The notes: a model not told the origin generated them from the sequence alone. Counted from the first letter of the stretch, positions 1 to 6,893 are shown. The stretch: DNA of 7,356 bases from Comamonadaceae bacterium (GCA_021286965.1 JAJTBK010000158.1:1-7356); one strand, 5' to 3'. Translations and numbers: made by a program.

Positions 1-1319
1 CCGGCGCCTACTGGCGCGGCGACCACCGCAATGAAATGCTGCAGCGCGTGTACGGCACGGCCTGGGCGTCGAAGGACGAACTGCAGCAGTACCTGCACAT
101 GCTGGAAGAGGCCGAGAAGCGCGACCACCGCAAGCTGGGCCGTGAGCTTGACCTGTTCCACATCGACGAGCATTCGCCCGGCACCGTGTTCTGGCACCCC
201 AAGGGCTGGACGCTGTGGCAGCAGGTCGAGCAGTACATGCGCCGCGTCTACCAGGACAACGGCTACCAGGAGGTCAAGGGCCCGCAGATTCTGGACAAGA
301 CCCTATGGGAGAAAACCGGCCACTGGGACAAGTACCGCGAGAACATGTTCATCACCGAGAGCGAAAAGCGCGACTATGCGCTCAAGCCCATGAACTGCCC
401 CGGCCACCTGCTGATTTTCAAGCAGGGCATCAAGAGCTACCGCGACCTGCCACTGCGCTACGGCGAGTTTGGCCAATGCCACCGCAACGAGCCCACCGGC
501 GGCCTGCACGGCATCATGCGCGTGCGCGGTTTCACGCAGGACGACGGCCATATCTTCTGCACCGAAGACCAGATTCAGCCCGAGGTGCTGGCCTTCACGC
601 AGCTCTTGCAAAAGGTGTACGCCGACTTTGGCTATAGCGACATCATCTACAAGGTGGCCACCCGCCCCGAGGCCCGCATTGGCTCGGACGAGAGCTGGGA
701 CAAGGCTGAGGCGGCGCTGATCCACAGCCTGGAGGCTTCGGGTTGCGCGTTTGAGCTCTCGCCCGGCGAAGGTGCGTTCTACGGCCCCAAGATTGAATAC
801 ACCCTGAAGGACGCCATTGGCCGCCACTGGCAGTGCGGCACCATCCAGGTGGACTTTTCCATGCCCGAGCGCCTGGACGCTGAATACGTGGGCGAAGACG
901 GTAACCGCCACCGCCCGGTGATGCTGCACCGCGCCATCGTCGGCTCGCTCGAGCGTTTCCTCGGCATCCTGATCGAGCAGCACGCGGGCGCGCTGCCGGT
1001 GTGGCTGGCGCCGGTGCAGGTGGCGGTGCTCAACATCACCGACGCGCAGCAGGATTACTGTCGTGAAATTGCCGCAAAGCTGCAAAAAGCGCTGCCGCAT
1101 CAAGCCCTTAGGGTGGTGACCGATCTGCGCAACGAAAAGATCACGTATAAAATACGCGAGCACGCGCTGCAAAAGCTGCCCTACATCCTGGTCGCGGGCG
1201 ACAAGGAAAAGGCCGCCGGAGCCGTCGCAGTGCGCGCCCGGGGCAACAAAGACCTGGGTGTGATGTCCCTCGACGCCTTTGTCGAACTGATCGCACAGGA
1301 CATCGCCTCCAAAGCCTGA
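1..1319 (+). CDS. thrS: Threonyl-tRNA synthetase, 5'-truncated by the window edge
   Basis: Class II synthetase that charges tRNA-Thr with threonine in the cytoplasm. The reading frame is open from base 3 ([15 protein letters not shown]) and the gene starts upstream of the window. About 438 codons are present, which match roughly the last two thirds of the 642-residue E. coli enzyme. The N-terminal TGS domain and nearly all of the editing domain are therefore missing here. The three zinc ligands of the active site are visible: Cys in MNCPGH (390-407), His in DDGHIFC (codon 549-551) and His in the motif 3 segment [12 protein letters not shown] (codon 927-929). Motif 2 is [19 protein letters not shown]. 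The anticodon-binding domain begins near 990 ([15 protein letters not shown]) and runs to the TGA at 1317. Near 1105-1154 the gene uses several rare codons (CTT, AGG, TAT, ATA), which may reflect an embedded signal. The identification is secure. Confidence 0.97.
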   Translation, partial: GAYWRGDHRNEMLQRVYGTAWASKDELQQYLHMLEEAEKRDHRKLGRELDLFHIDEHSPGTVFWHPKGWTLWQQVEQYMRRVYQDNGYQEVKGPQILDKTLWEKTGHWDKYRENMFITESEKRDYALKPMNCPGHLLIFKQGIKSYRDLPLRYGEFGQCHRNEPTGGLHGIMRVRGFTQDDGHIFCTEDQIQPEVLAFTQLLQKVYADFGYSDIIYKVATRPEARIGSDESWDKAEAALIHSLEASGCAFELSPGEGAFYGPKIEYTLKDAIGRHWQCGTIQVDFSMPERLDAEYVGEDGNRHRPVMLHRAIVGSLERFLGILIEQHAGALPVWLAPVQVAVLNITDAQQDYCREIAAKLQKALPHQALRVVTDLRNEKITYKIREHALQKLPYILVAGDKEKAAGAVAVRARGNKDLGVMSLDAFVELIAQDIASKA

Positions 1320-1320
1320 T

Positions 1321-1334
1321 TTTTGACGTCAAAA
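1321..1334. repeat. 14-bp perfect palindrome just after thrS
   Basis: TTTTGACGTCAAAA is a perfect 14-bp palindrome beginning two bases after the thrS stop codon. With only AT-rich arms it would make a poor RNA hairpin, so a protein-binding site or a remnant of a dispersed intergenic repeat is more likely than a terminator. The function is unknown. Confidence 0.5.
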
Positions 1335-1366
1335 CTGGCCCAAGAGCGCACGGGTGGTGCGTGAGC

Positions 1367-1390
1367 TGCTACGCTTTCCGTAGCATTTTT
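1367..1390 (+). terminator. Terminator-like hairpin in the infC leader
   Basis: Perfect 7-bp arms TGCTACG (1367-1373) and CGTAGCA (1379-1385) enclose the loop CTTTC. Five T residues (1386-1390) follow directly, which is the form of an intrinsic terminator. It ends 17 bases before the ATC start of infC. It could end thrS transcripts in part or act as an attenuator. The stem is short, so full termination is unlikely, and infC may also have its own promoter. A second small hairpin lies just upstream (CGCAC 1347-1351 with GTGCG 1357-1361). Confidence 0.5.
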
Positions 1391-1395
1391 GATTG

Positions 1396-1410
1396 AAGGT
1401 GAAAACCATC
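1396..1410 (+). promoter_or_regulatory. infC ribosome binding site with ATC start codon
   Basis: AAGGTG (1396-1401) lies six bases before ATC (1408-1410), which opens the reading frame [14 protein letters not shown]. No in-frame ATG is present nearby. The in-frame TTG (1393) and GTG (1399) lie too close to or upstream of this Shine-Dalgarno and have no purine-rich site of their own. In E. coli infC starts with AUU, and IF3 represses its own translation by rejecting the non-canonical codon. An AUC start here would serve the same purpose. Confidence 0.7.
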
Positions 1411-2004
1411 GCTACTGAATTTCGTGACCGTCGCCAGCGCGAGGAGCGCAAGCACCGCCTGAACCGGGAAATCATGGCGCCTGAAGTGCGCCTGTCGGGT
1501 CCTGAGAACGAGCCCATCGGCATCGTCAGCCTGCAAGAGGCCCTGCGCATGGCAGGGGAGTTGGACGTGGATCTGGTGGAAATCGCCGCCACGGCCAGCC
1601 CGCCTGTCTGCCGCCTGATGGACTACGGCAAGTTCAAGTACCAGGAGCAGAAGAAAGCCGCCGAGGCCAAGGCCAAGCAGACGGTCATCGACATCAAGGA
1701 AGTCAAGTTCCGCCCCGGTACCGACGATGGCGACTACAACATCAAGCTGCGCAACATCCGCCGCTTTTTGGCCGATGGCGACAAGTGCAAGATCACGCTG
1801 CGTTTTCGCGGCCGCGAGATCACGCACCAGGAGCTGGGCCTGGCCCTGCTCAACCGCCTGCGCGACGAGCTGGCTGACAGCATCCAGGTCGAGCAGTTCC
1901 CCAAGCTCGAAGGCCGCCAGATGATCATGATGATCGCACCGGCGCGTAAAAAGCCGGCGGGCAAGGCCGAGGGTGCTGCCGCAGCGCCGGCAGCGGCAGC
2001 CTGA
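1408..2004 (+). CDS. infC: Translation initiation factor IF-3
   Basis: IF-3 binds the 30S subunit, keeps it apart from 50S and checks start codon and initiator tRNA pairing. With the ATC start the protein has 198 residues, compared with 180 in E. coli. The N-domain (about 17-85, beginning [12 protein letters not shown]) ends in the IF-3 signature [16 protein letters not shown] Lys/Ala-rich linker ([11 protein letters not shown]) follows, and then the C-domain ([21 protein letters not shown], ending near [11 protein letters not shown]), which carries the 30S-binding activity. The extra length is a low-complexity Ala-rich tail after the C-domain, a feature seen in Burkholderiales. A TTG at 1393 would add five residues but has no ribosome binding site. 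The gene sits between thrS and rpmI as in the classical thrS-infC-rpmI-rplT group. The product is certain and the exact start is probable. Confidence 0.95.
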   Translation: MATEFRDRRQREERKHRLNREIMAPEVRLSGPENEPIGIVSLQEALRMAGELDVDLVEIAATASPPVCRLMDYGKFKYQEQKKAAEAKAKQTVIDIKEVKFRPGTDDGDYNIKLRNIRRFLADGDKCKITLRFRGREITHQELGLALLNRLRDELADSIQVEQFPKLEGRQMIMMIAPARKKPAGKAEGAAAAPAAAA

Positions 2005-2019
2005 TGGCAAAAATGGACT

Positions 2020-2116
2020 GGCGCGGCCCTTGGGGCGGCGCTGGAAAGTCGGCTGGGCCCTTCGGGGCCTGGCTGTAAAAGTGGCTCGGGGCCAACAAGG
2101 GGGCAGCGGTGCTGCC
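2020..2116 (+). promoter_or_regulatory. Structured rpmI leader, candidate L20 autoregulatory region
   Basis: The 149-base gap between infC and rpmI holds three potential RNA hairpins. The first pairs GCGC-GCCC (2021-2029) with GGGC-GCGC (2033-2041) around one G/G mismatch. The second is an 11-bp stem, including three G/U pairs, from 2050 to 2075, capped by a TTCG tetraloop at 2061-2064. The third has perfect 6-bp arms GGCAGC (2102-2107) and GCTGCC (2111-2116). None is followed by a T run, so they do not look like terminators. In E. coli and Bacillus, L20 represses rpmI-rplT by binding leader RNA. The position fits such a role, but no specific match to a known L20-binding fold was shown. Confidence 0.4.
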
Positions 2117-2153
2117 AACGCCTCACGAGCACAACATAAACAGGAGCAGTCAC

Positions 2154-2357
2154 ATGCCCAAAATGAAGACCAAGAGCAGCGCGAAGAAGCGTTTTCGCGT
2201 TCGTCCGGGTGGTACCGTCAAGCGCGGTCAAGCCTTCAAGCGTCACATCTTGACCAAGAAGACCACCAAGAACAAGCGCCATCTGCGTGGTGCAGTGAAC
2301 GTGCATGAGACCAACATGGGTCACATGGCACAGATGCTGCCCGGCATGGGCCTGTAA
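2154..2357 (+). CDS. rpmI: 50S ribosomal protein L35
   Basis: Small, very basic protein of the large ribosomal subunit. It has 67 residues, against about 65 in most bacteria. The sequence starts [16 protein letters not shown], holds the family segment [14 protein letters not shown] and continues with KNKRHLRG. The C-terminal part ([18 protein letters not shown]) is Met-rich. The ATG at 2154 is chosen because AGGAG (2142-2146) lies seven bases before it and the product begins exactly where the family does. In-frame upstream codons such as GTG 2109 would add an unrelated extension. rplT follows after a 24-base gap, so the two are surely co-transcribed and probably share L20 feedback. Confidence 0.97.
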   Translation: MPKMKTKSSAKKRFRVRPGGTVKRGQAFKRHILTKKTTKNKRHLRGAVNVHETNMGHMAQMLPGMGL

Positions 2358-2381
2358 TCAAGACGAACAAGGAGAAAACAC

Positions 2382-2744
2382 ATGCCTCGCGTCAAACGTG
2401 GTGTAACGGCACGCGCCCGTCACAAAAAAGTTCTTGCCCTGGCCAAGGGTTTCCGTGGCCGTCGTGGCAACGTCTATCGCATCGCCAAACAGGCGGTGAT
2501 GAAGGCAGGCCAGTACGCCTACCGTGACCGCCGTGCCAAGAAGCGCGTGTTCCGCCGTCTGTGGATTGCCCGTATCAACGCCGGTGCGCGTGAACTGGGC
2601 CTGACCTACAGCCAGTTCGCCAACGGCCTGAAGAAGGCTGCCATCGAGATCGACCGCAAGATGCTGGCCGACCTCGCCGTGCACGACAAGGCTGCCTTCG
2701 GCAGCATCGTGGAACAAGTCAAGGCCAAGCTGGCTGCCGCTTAA
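2382..2744 (+). CDS. rplT: 50S ribosomal protein L20
   Basis: L20 binds 23S rRNA and is needed for early assembly of the 50S subunit. In bacteria studied it also represses its own operon by binding the mRNA leader. The product has 120 residues, close to the usual 117-119. The extended basic N-terminus ([18 protein letters not shown], then [16 protein letters not shown]) threads into rRNA in known ribosomes. The globular C-terminal part contains [20 protein letters not shown] and [19 protein letters not shown] (2369-2374) lies seven bases before the ATG. It is preceded by rpmI and followed by a palindrome and an intrinsic terminator before pheS, so the ribosomal protein transcript probably ends there in part. 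Confidence 0.98.
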   Translation: MPRVKRGVTARARHKKVLALAKGFRGRRGNVYRIAKQAVMKAGQYAYRDRRAKKRVFRRLWIARINAGARELGLTYSQFANGLKKAAIEIDRKMLADLAVHDKAAFGSIVEQVKAKLAAA

Positions 2745-2753
2745 GTCACGATC

Positions 2754-2778
2754 AGCAGCTATTGATTCAATAGCTGCT
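2754..2778. repeat. Perfect inverted repeat with 12-bp arms after rplT
   Basis: AGCAGCTATTGA (2754-2765) and TCAATAGCTGCT (2767-2778) are exact reverse complements separated by one base. The right arm continues into CGCGC, so that 2772-2783 (AGCTGCTCGCGC) is identical over 12 bases to 3947-3958 in the pheS-pheT gap. This suggests a dispersed intergenic element. Because the centre is a single base, an RNA hairpin would lose a few inner pairs. Confidence 0.75.
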
Positions 2779-2792
2779 CGCGCACTACCAAT

Positions 2793-2832
2793 AAGGGCCA
2801 GGGCTTGAAAAGGCACTGGCCCTTGTTTTTTT
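2793..2832 (+). terminator. Intrinsic terminator or attenuator between rplT and pheS
   Basis: Perfect 9-bp arms AAGGGCCAG (2793-2801) and CTGGCCCTT (2816-2824) are followed by G and seven T residues (2826-2832). The 14-base loop can form a short inner stem. This is the strongest terminator-like signal in the window, and it ends 19 bases before the likely pheS start. E. coli controls pheST by a terminator at the same place, with a Phe-rich leader peptide. I find no ATG-started Phe-rich leader peptide in 2745-2833, so the mechanism here may be simple partial termination. Confidence 0.8.
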
Positions 2833-2851
2833 CATGCACCCCGAGAACACC

Positions 2852-3907
2852 ATGAACGAGTTGGATACCCTGGCCGCCAGCGCCCGCGAGCTGTTCGCGC
2901 AGGCCGCCACCCCTGCCGAGCTGGAAAACGCCAAGGCCCAGTTTCTGGGCAAGGCCGGCCGCGTGACCGAGCTGATGAAGGGCATGGCCCAGCTGTCCGT
3001 CGAAGAGAAAAAAACGCGCGGCGCGGCCATCAACGTCGCCAAGCAGGCCATCGAGGCTGCGCTCACCGCGCGCCGCGAGCAGCTGGCCGAGGCCGAACTG
3101 CAGGCGCAGCTGCAGGCCGAGGCGCTGGACGTGACCCTGCCCGGGCGCAGCCGGGGCCAGGAGGGCGGGCTGCATCCCGTCTCGCGCACGCTCGAGCGCA
3201 TCGAGGGCATCTTCGGCTCCATGGGCTTTGCCGTGGCCCAGGGCCCGGAGATCGAATCCGACTGGTTCAACTTCACCGCGCTGAACACGCCCGAGGACCA
3301 CCCGGCGCGTTCCATGCACGACACCTTCTATGTCGAAGGCGGCAGCCCCGAGGCGCCGAATCTGCTGCGCACGCACACCAGCCCGATGCAGATCCGCCAC
3401 GCGGTGCAACACGTCAAGAAATACCGCGCCCTGCTCGATGCCGGCCAGGCCATGCCCGAGATCCGCGTCATCGCCCCGGGCCGCACCTACCGCGTCGATT
3501 CGGATGCCACGCACTCGCCCATGTTCCACCAGTGCGAGGGGCTGTGGATTGGCGAGAACGTCAGCTTCAAGGATTTGAAGGTCATCTTCACCGCCTTTTG
3601 CCGCACCTTCTTCGAGAGCGACGACCTGGTGCTGCGCTTTCGCCCGAGCTTCTTCCCCTTCACCGAGCCCAGCGCCGAGATCGACATCCAGTTCCAGAGC
3701 GGGCCGCTCGCTGGCCGCTGGCTGGAAGTGGCCGGCAGCGGCCAGGTGCACCCCCAGGTGGTGCGCAACATGGGGCTGGATCCGGAGCGCTACATCGGCT
3801 TTGCCTTCGGCATGGGGCCGGATCGCCTGACCATGCTGCGCTACGGCGTCAACGACCTGCGCCTGTTCTTCGACGGCGACATCCGCTTTTTGTCGCAGTT
3901 CCGTTAA
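2852..3907 (+). CDS. pheS: Phenylalanyl-tRNA synthetase alpha subunit
   Basis: Catalytic subunit of the alpha2-beta2 enzyme that charges tRNA-Phe. With the ATG at 2852 it has 351 residues (E. coli 327). Residues 1 to about 95 form the charged N-terminal coiled coil that contacts tRNA. The class II catalytic core follows, with [12 protein letters not shown] (His150 onward), [12 protein letters not shown], motif 2 region [34 protein letters not shown] and motif 3 [17 protein letters not shown]. Ala318 in GFAFG corresponds to the E. coli Ala294 that limits the size of the amino acid pocket, so normal Phe specificity is expected. An in-frame ATG at 2834 lies directly behind the terminator T run and has no ribosome site. 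ATG 2852 has a weak GAGA (2843-2846) and matches the family start MNELD. The partner gene pheT follows after an unusually long gap. Confidence 0.97.
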   Translation: MNELDTLAASARELFAQAATPAELENAKAQFLGKAGRVTELMKGMAQLSVEEKKTRGAAINVAKQAIEAALTARREQLAEAELQAQLQAEALDVTLPGRSRGQEGGLHPVSRTLERIEGIFGSMGFAVAQGPEIESDWFNFTALNTPEDHPARSMHDTFYVEGGSPEAPNLLRTHTSPMQIRHAVQHVKKYRALLDAGQAMPEIRVIAPGRTYRVDSDATHSPMFHQCEGLWIGENVSFKDLKVIFTAFCRTFFESDDLVLRFRPSFFPFTEPSAEIDIQFQSGPLAGRWLEVAGSGQVHPQVVRNMGLDPERYIGFAFGMGPDRLTMLRYGVNDLRLFFDGDIRFLSQFR

Positions 3908-3937
3908 TCCTGGTCGTTAGTCCCTGGACGAATCATC

Positions 3938-4030
3938 AAAAAAGAGAGCTGCTCGCGCTTGCCTGGCAAGGTTTTCAGATGGTTTTAATGCTGAAAATAA
4001 GGCGTGTACAGCGTAAGCAGCTCATTTTTT
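3938..4030. repeat. Large inverted-repeat element in the pheS-pheT gap
   Basis: The 137-base gap between pheS and pheT holds a nested structure. The outer arms are GAGCTGCT (3946-3953) and AGCAGCTC (4016-4023), with A6 on the left (3938-3943) and T6 on the right (4025-4030), like a two-way terminator with a long loop. Inside are CTTGCC/GGCAAG (3958-3963 and 3965-3970) and TTTTCAG/CTGAAAA (3972-3978 and 3991-3997). The arms are related to sequences in the thrS-infC and rplT-pheS gaps. The layout resembles short intergenic repeats that I recall from Comamonadaceae genomes, which was not checked. A weak promoter-like pair TTGCCT (3959) and TTTAAT (3984), 19 bases apart, lies inside. Confidence 0.7.
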
Positions 4031-4044
4031 AAGAGCACCGCATC

Positions 4045-6489
4045 ATGCAATTTCCTGAATCCTGGTTGCGCGAATTCTGCAACCCGCCGCTGTCCACCCA
4101 GGCCCTGGCCGACACGTTGACCATGGCCGGCCTGGAGGTCGAAGAGCTGCAGCCCGTGGCGCCGCCGTTTACGAACATCGTCGTCGGCGAAATCAAGGAG
4201 GCCCAGCAGCACCCCAACGCCGACCGCCTGCGCGTGTGCCAGGTGGACGTCGGCGGCCCGACTCTGCTGACCATCGTCTGCGGCGCGCCCAACGCGCGCG
4301 TCGGCATCCGCGTGCCCTGCGCCCAGGTGGGGGCCGAGCTGCCCCCGGGCGAAGACGGCAAGCCCTTTGTCATCAAGGTCGGCAAGCTGCGCGGCGTCGA
4401 GAGCTTTGGCATGTTGTGCTCGGCACGCGAGCTGGGCATTGCCAACGACCACGGCGGCCTGCTCGAGCTGGCGGCTGACGCTCCGCTGGGCCAGGACGTG
4501 CGCCAGCACCTGCAGCTCGACGACACGCTGTTCACGCTCAAACTCACGCCCAATCTGGCGCACTGCCTGAGCGTCTACGGTATCGCGCGCGAGGTCTCCG
4601 CGCTGACCGGCGCACCACTTAAGGCGCTGGACTTTGCGCAGGCCAGCGTCGGCACGCCTGACAGCCTGCCGGTAGACATTGCCGCCCCCGACCTGTGCGG
4701 GCGCTTCTCCGGGCGCATCGTGCGCGGCATCAACGCACAGGCACAGACCCCGCAGTGGATGGTCGAGCGCCTGGCGCGTTGCGGCCAGCGCAGCGTCTCG
4801 CCGCTGGTGGATATCTCCAACTACGTCATGTTCGAGCTCGGCCGCCCGAGCCATATCTTCGACCTCGACAAAATCCACGGCGGCCTGCAGGTGCGCTGGG
4901 GCCAGGCGGGCGAGCAGCTCAAGCTGCTCAACGGCAACACCGTCACCGTGGACGAGAAGGTCGGCGTGATCGCCGACAGCCAGGCCGTCGAGTCGCTCGC
5001 CGGCATCATGGGCGGCGACGCCACCGCCGTGTCGGACGGTACGCAGAACATCTACATCGAAGCCGCCTTCTGGTGGCCCAAGGCGATCGCCGGGCGCTCG
5101 CGGCGCTTCAACTTCTCCACCGACGCCGGCCACCGCTTCGAGCGCGGCGTCGATCCGGAGCTGACGGTCGAGCACATCGAGCGCATCACCGAACTGGTGC
5201 TGCACATCTGCGGCACACCGCAGACGCAGTGCGGCCCCGTCACCGACCAGCGCCCGAACATGCCCCAGCCCGAACCCGTCACGCTGCGCGTGGCGCGCGC
5301 GGCCAAGGTCATCGGCATGGCCCTGACGCACCAGCAATGCGCCAACGCGCTGCGCGGCCTGGGCCTGGCGGTGCAGGAGGGCGAGGGCACGGTCACCGTC
5401 ACGCCGCCGTCGTTCCGCTTTGACCTCACGCTCGAAGAAGACCTGATCGAGGAGGTGGCGCGCATCGTCGGCTACGAAAACCTGCCGACCACGCCGCCGC
5501 TGGCGCCGATCACGCCCCAGCTGCCGCCCGAAGCCACGCGCAGCCCGTTTGCCGTGCGCCACCTGCTTGCCGGCCTGGGCTACCAGGAAACCATCAACTT
5601 CAGCTTCGTCGAGGAACGCTGGGAGCGCGAGCTCGCAGGCAACGCCGCGCCGATCCAGCTCCTGAACCCGATTGCCAGCCAGATGAGCGTGATGCGCTCG
5701 TCCCTGCTGGGTTCCTTGCTACAGGTTTTGAAGTTCAACCTGGATCGCCGCGCCGAGCGCGTGCGCGTGTTCGAGCTCGGCCGCGTGTTCCTGCGCGACC
5801 CGAACGTGCCCGATTCCGACACCACCGTGCAGGGCTTTCACCAGCCCATGCGTGTCGCTGGCCTGGCGTACGGCAGCGCCGCACCGCTGCAGTGGGGCGC
5901 GAGCGAGCGGGCGGTCGATTTCTACGACGCCAAGGCCGACGTCGAGGCGCTGCTCGCGCCGCTGCAGGCGCAGTTCGAGCCCGCTGCGCACCCCGCCATG
6001 CACCCGGGCCGCTGCGCCCGCGTGCTCGTCGGTGGCCAGGCGATCGGCTTCGTCGGCGAGCTGCACCCGCGCTGGCGCCAGGGCTGGGAGCTGCCGCAGG
6101 CGCCGGTGCTGTTCGAGCTCGAACTCGACGCCGTGCTCGCCCGCCCGGTGCCCCAGGCGCGCGCCGTCGCCAAGCACCAGGCAGTGCAGCGCGACATTGC
6201 CGTCGTGGTGGCCGAGGGCGTGACGCACGCCCAGGTGCAGGCGGCGATCGCTGCCGCAGCACCGGCCACCGTGCGCAGTGCGGTGTTGTTTGACGTCTAT
6301 CGCCCCAAGCCCCTGCGCGCAGGCGAAGCGGCCCCCGCCGGGGCGCTGCAGCCGGGCGAGAAAAGCCTGGCCCTGCGCCTGACCCTGGCCAGCGATGCCG
6401 CCCAGCTGAGCGACGTCGAGATCGACGCCGCCGTCCAGGCCGTGCTGGCACAACTGGCCGCGCGCACCGGCGCCAAGCTGCGCGCCTGA
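4045..6489 (+). CDS. pheT: Phenylalanyl-tRNA synthetase beta subunit
   Basis: Beta subunit of the alpha2-beta2 PheRS. It binds tRNA-Phe and hydrolyses Tyr mischarged on it. It has 814 residues (E. coli 795). Domains in order: an N-terminal segment MQFPESWLREF; an EMAP-II-like tRNA-binding fold at about 40-150 (VVGEIKEAQQHPNADRLRVC); the B3/B4 editing domain at about 210-385, with YVMFELGRPSHIFDLDKI, LAGIMGGDATAV and GHRFERGVDP; a B5 domain at about 400-475; a degenerate class II core; and a C-terminal FDX-ACB anticodon-binding domain from about 717. In that last domain an insertion of about 14 residues after FDVYRPKPLRAG, compared with E. coli, probably reflects the lineage. The ATG at 4045 has AAGAG (4031-4035) nine bases before it. 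ihfA follows after about 43 bases, as in E. coli, where ihfA lies downstream of pheT. Confidence 0.98.
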   Translation: MQFPESWLREFCNPPLSTQALADTLTMAGLEVEELQPVAPPFTNIVVGEIKEAQQHPNADRLRVCQVDVGGPTLLTIVCGAPNARVGIRVPCAQVGAELPPGEDGKPFVIKVGKLRGVESFGMLCSARELGIANDHGGLLELAADAPLGQDVRQHLQLDDTLFTLKLTPNLAHCLSVYGIAREVSALTGAPLKALDFAQASVGTPDSLPVDIAAPDLCGRFSGRIVRGINAQAQTPQWMVERLARCGQRSVSPLVDISNYVMFELGRPSHIFDLDKIHGGLQVRWGQAGEQLKLLNGNTVTVDEKVGVIADSQAVESLAGIMGGDATAVSDGTQNIYIEAAFWWPKAIAGRSRRFNFSTDAGHRFERGVDPELTVEHIERITELVLHICGTPQTQCGPVTDQRPNMPQPEPVTLRVARAAKVIGMALTHQQCANALRGLGLAVQEGEGTVTVTPPSFRFDLTLEEDLIEEVARIVGYENLPTTPPLAPITPQLPPEATRSPFAVRHLLAGLGYQETINFSFVEERWERELAGNAAPIQLLNPIASQMSVMRSSLLGSLLQVLKFNLDRRAERVRVFELGRVFLRDPNVPDSDTTVQGFHQPMRVAGLAYGSAAPLQWGASERAVDFYDAKADVEALLAPLQAQFEPAAHPAMHPGRCARVLVGGQAIGFVGELHPRWRQGWELPQAPVLFELELDAVLARPVPQARAVAKHQAVQRDIAVVVAEGVTHAQVQAAIAAAAPATVRSAVLFDVYRPKPLRAGEAAPAGALQPGEKSLALRLTLASDAAQLSDVEIDAAVQAVLAQLAARTGAKLRA

Positions 6490-6532
6490 TGCCCGCCCCG
6501 CAACACCGTGTGACTGAAGGAGAGCGCCCGTG

Positions 6533-6856
6533 ATGGAATTCGTCGATAGCCTGGAAACCAACGCCTTGACCAAGGCCCAGCTGGCGGATTTGCTGTTCGA
6601 CCAGATCGGCCTGAACAAGCGCGAATCCAAGGACATGGTGGATGCGTTTTTCGACCTGCTGGTGCAGCGCCTGGTGCAGGGGCAGGACGTCAAGCTCTCG
6701 GGCTTTGGCAACTTCCAGATCCGCACCAAGGCCCCGCGCCCCGGGCGCAACCCGCGCACCGGGGAGTCCATTCCCATCGAGGCGCGGCGCGTGGTCACCT
6801 TCCACGCCAGTAGCAAGCTCAAGGAGCAGATCCAGGACGCGGCCGGCATCGGCTAA
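6533..6856 (+). CDS. ihfA: Integration host factor alpha subunit
   Basis: One half of the IHF heterodimer (partner IhfB, encoded elsewhere), a nucleoid protein that bends DNA sharply at specific sites and acts in recombination, replication and sigma-54 promoters. The product has 107 residues, with an N-terminal extension of nine residues ([10 protein letters not shown] region) relative to E. coli IhfA, which begins at ALTKA. The HU/IHF fold is complete: an alpha-helical dimer core ([20 protein letters not shown]), VKLSGFGNF, and the DNA-binding arm [10 protein letters not shown], in which Pro74 matches the intercalating Pro65 of E. coli. ARRVVTF follows. AAGGAGAG (6517-6524) serves either ATG 6533 or the adjoining in-frame GTG 6530, which would add one residue. 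The alpha rather than beta or HU assignment rests on the sequence and on the position after pheT. Confidence 0.96.
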   Translation: MEFVDSLETNALTKAQLADLLFDQIGLNKRESKDMVDAFFDLLVQRLVQGQDVKLSGFGNFQIRTKAPRPGRNPRTGESIPIEARRVVTFHASSKLKEQIQDAAGIG

Positions 6857-6893
6857 GCTGCCGGGCTCCATCACTGCTGCCGGCGTCATCACC

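Noticed and set aside
303..1172. 289-codon - strand open frame opposite thrS
   Set aside because: It is a shadow of the thrS reading frame, with no recognisable domain and no start signal.
2762..2794. Possible pheS promoter TTGATT with CAATAA
   Set aside because: The -35 half is fair, but the -10 half matches the consensus poorly. The TTGATT is explained by the palindrome.
2745..2833. PheM-like leader peptide for pheST attenuation
   Set aside because: No ATG-started Phe-rich short ORF is present. TTG 2762 stops after three codons.
2834..2851. Upstream ATG as the pheS start
   Set aside because: It lies one base after the terminator T run with no Shine-Dalgarno. The family start MNELD at 2852 fits better.
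2759..3751. 330-codon - strand open frame opposite pheS
   Set aside because: It is a complement artefact of the pheS coding pattern, and it would begin and end inside unrelated signals.
4911..4922. Further AGCAGCTC copy inside pheT as part of the repeat family
   Set aside because: It is an ordinary coding string (Glu-Gln-Leu codons). Such matches are expected in GC-rich genes, and it has no inverted partner nearby.
3985..5562. Long open frame of 525 codons on the - strand, opposite pheT
   Set aside because: It is a mirror of the GC-rich codon pattern of pheT. The product is low-complexity (Arg, Ala, Gly, His), resembles no family I know and has no ribosome site. pheT itself is clear and complete.
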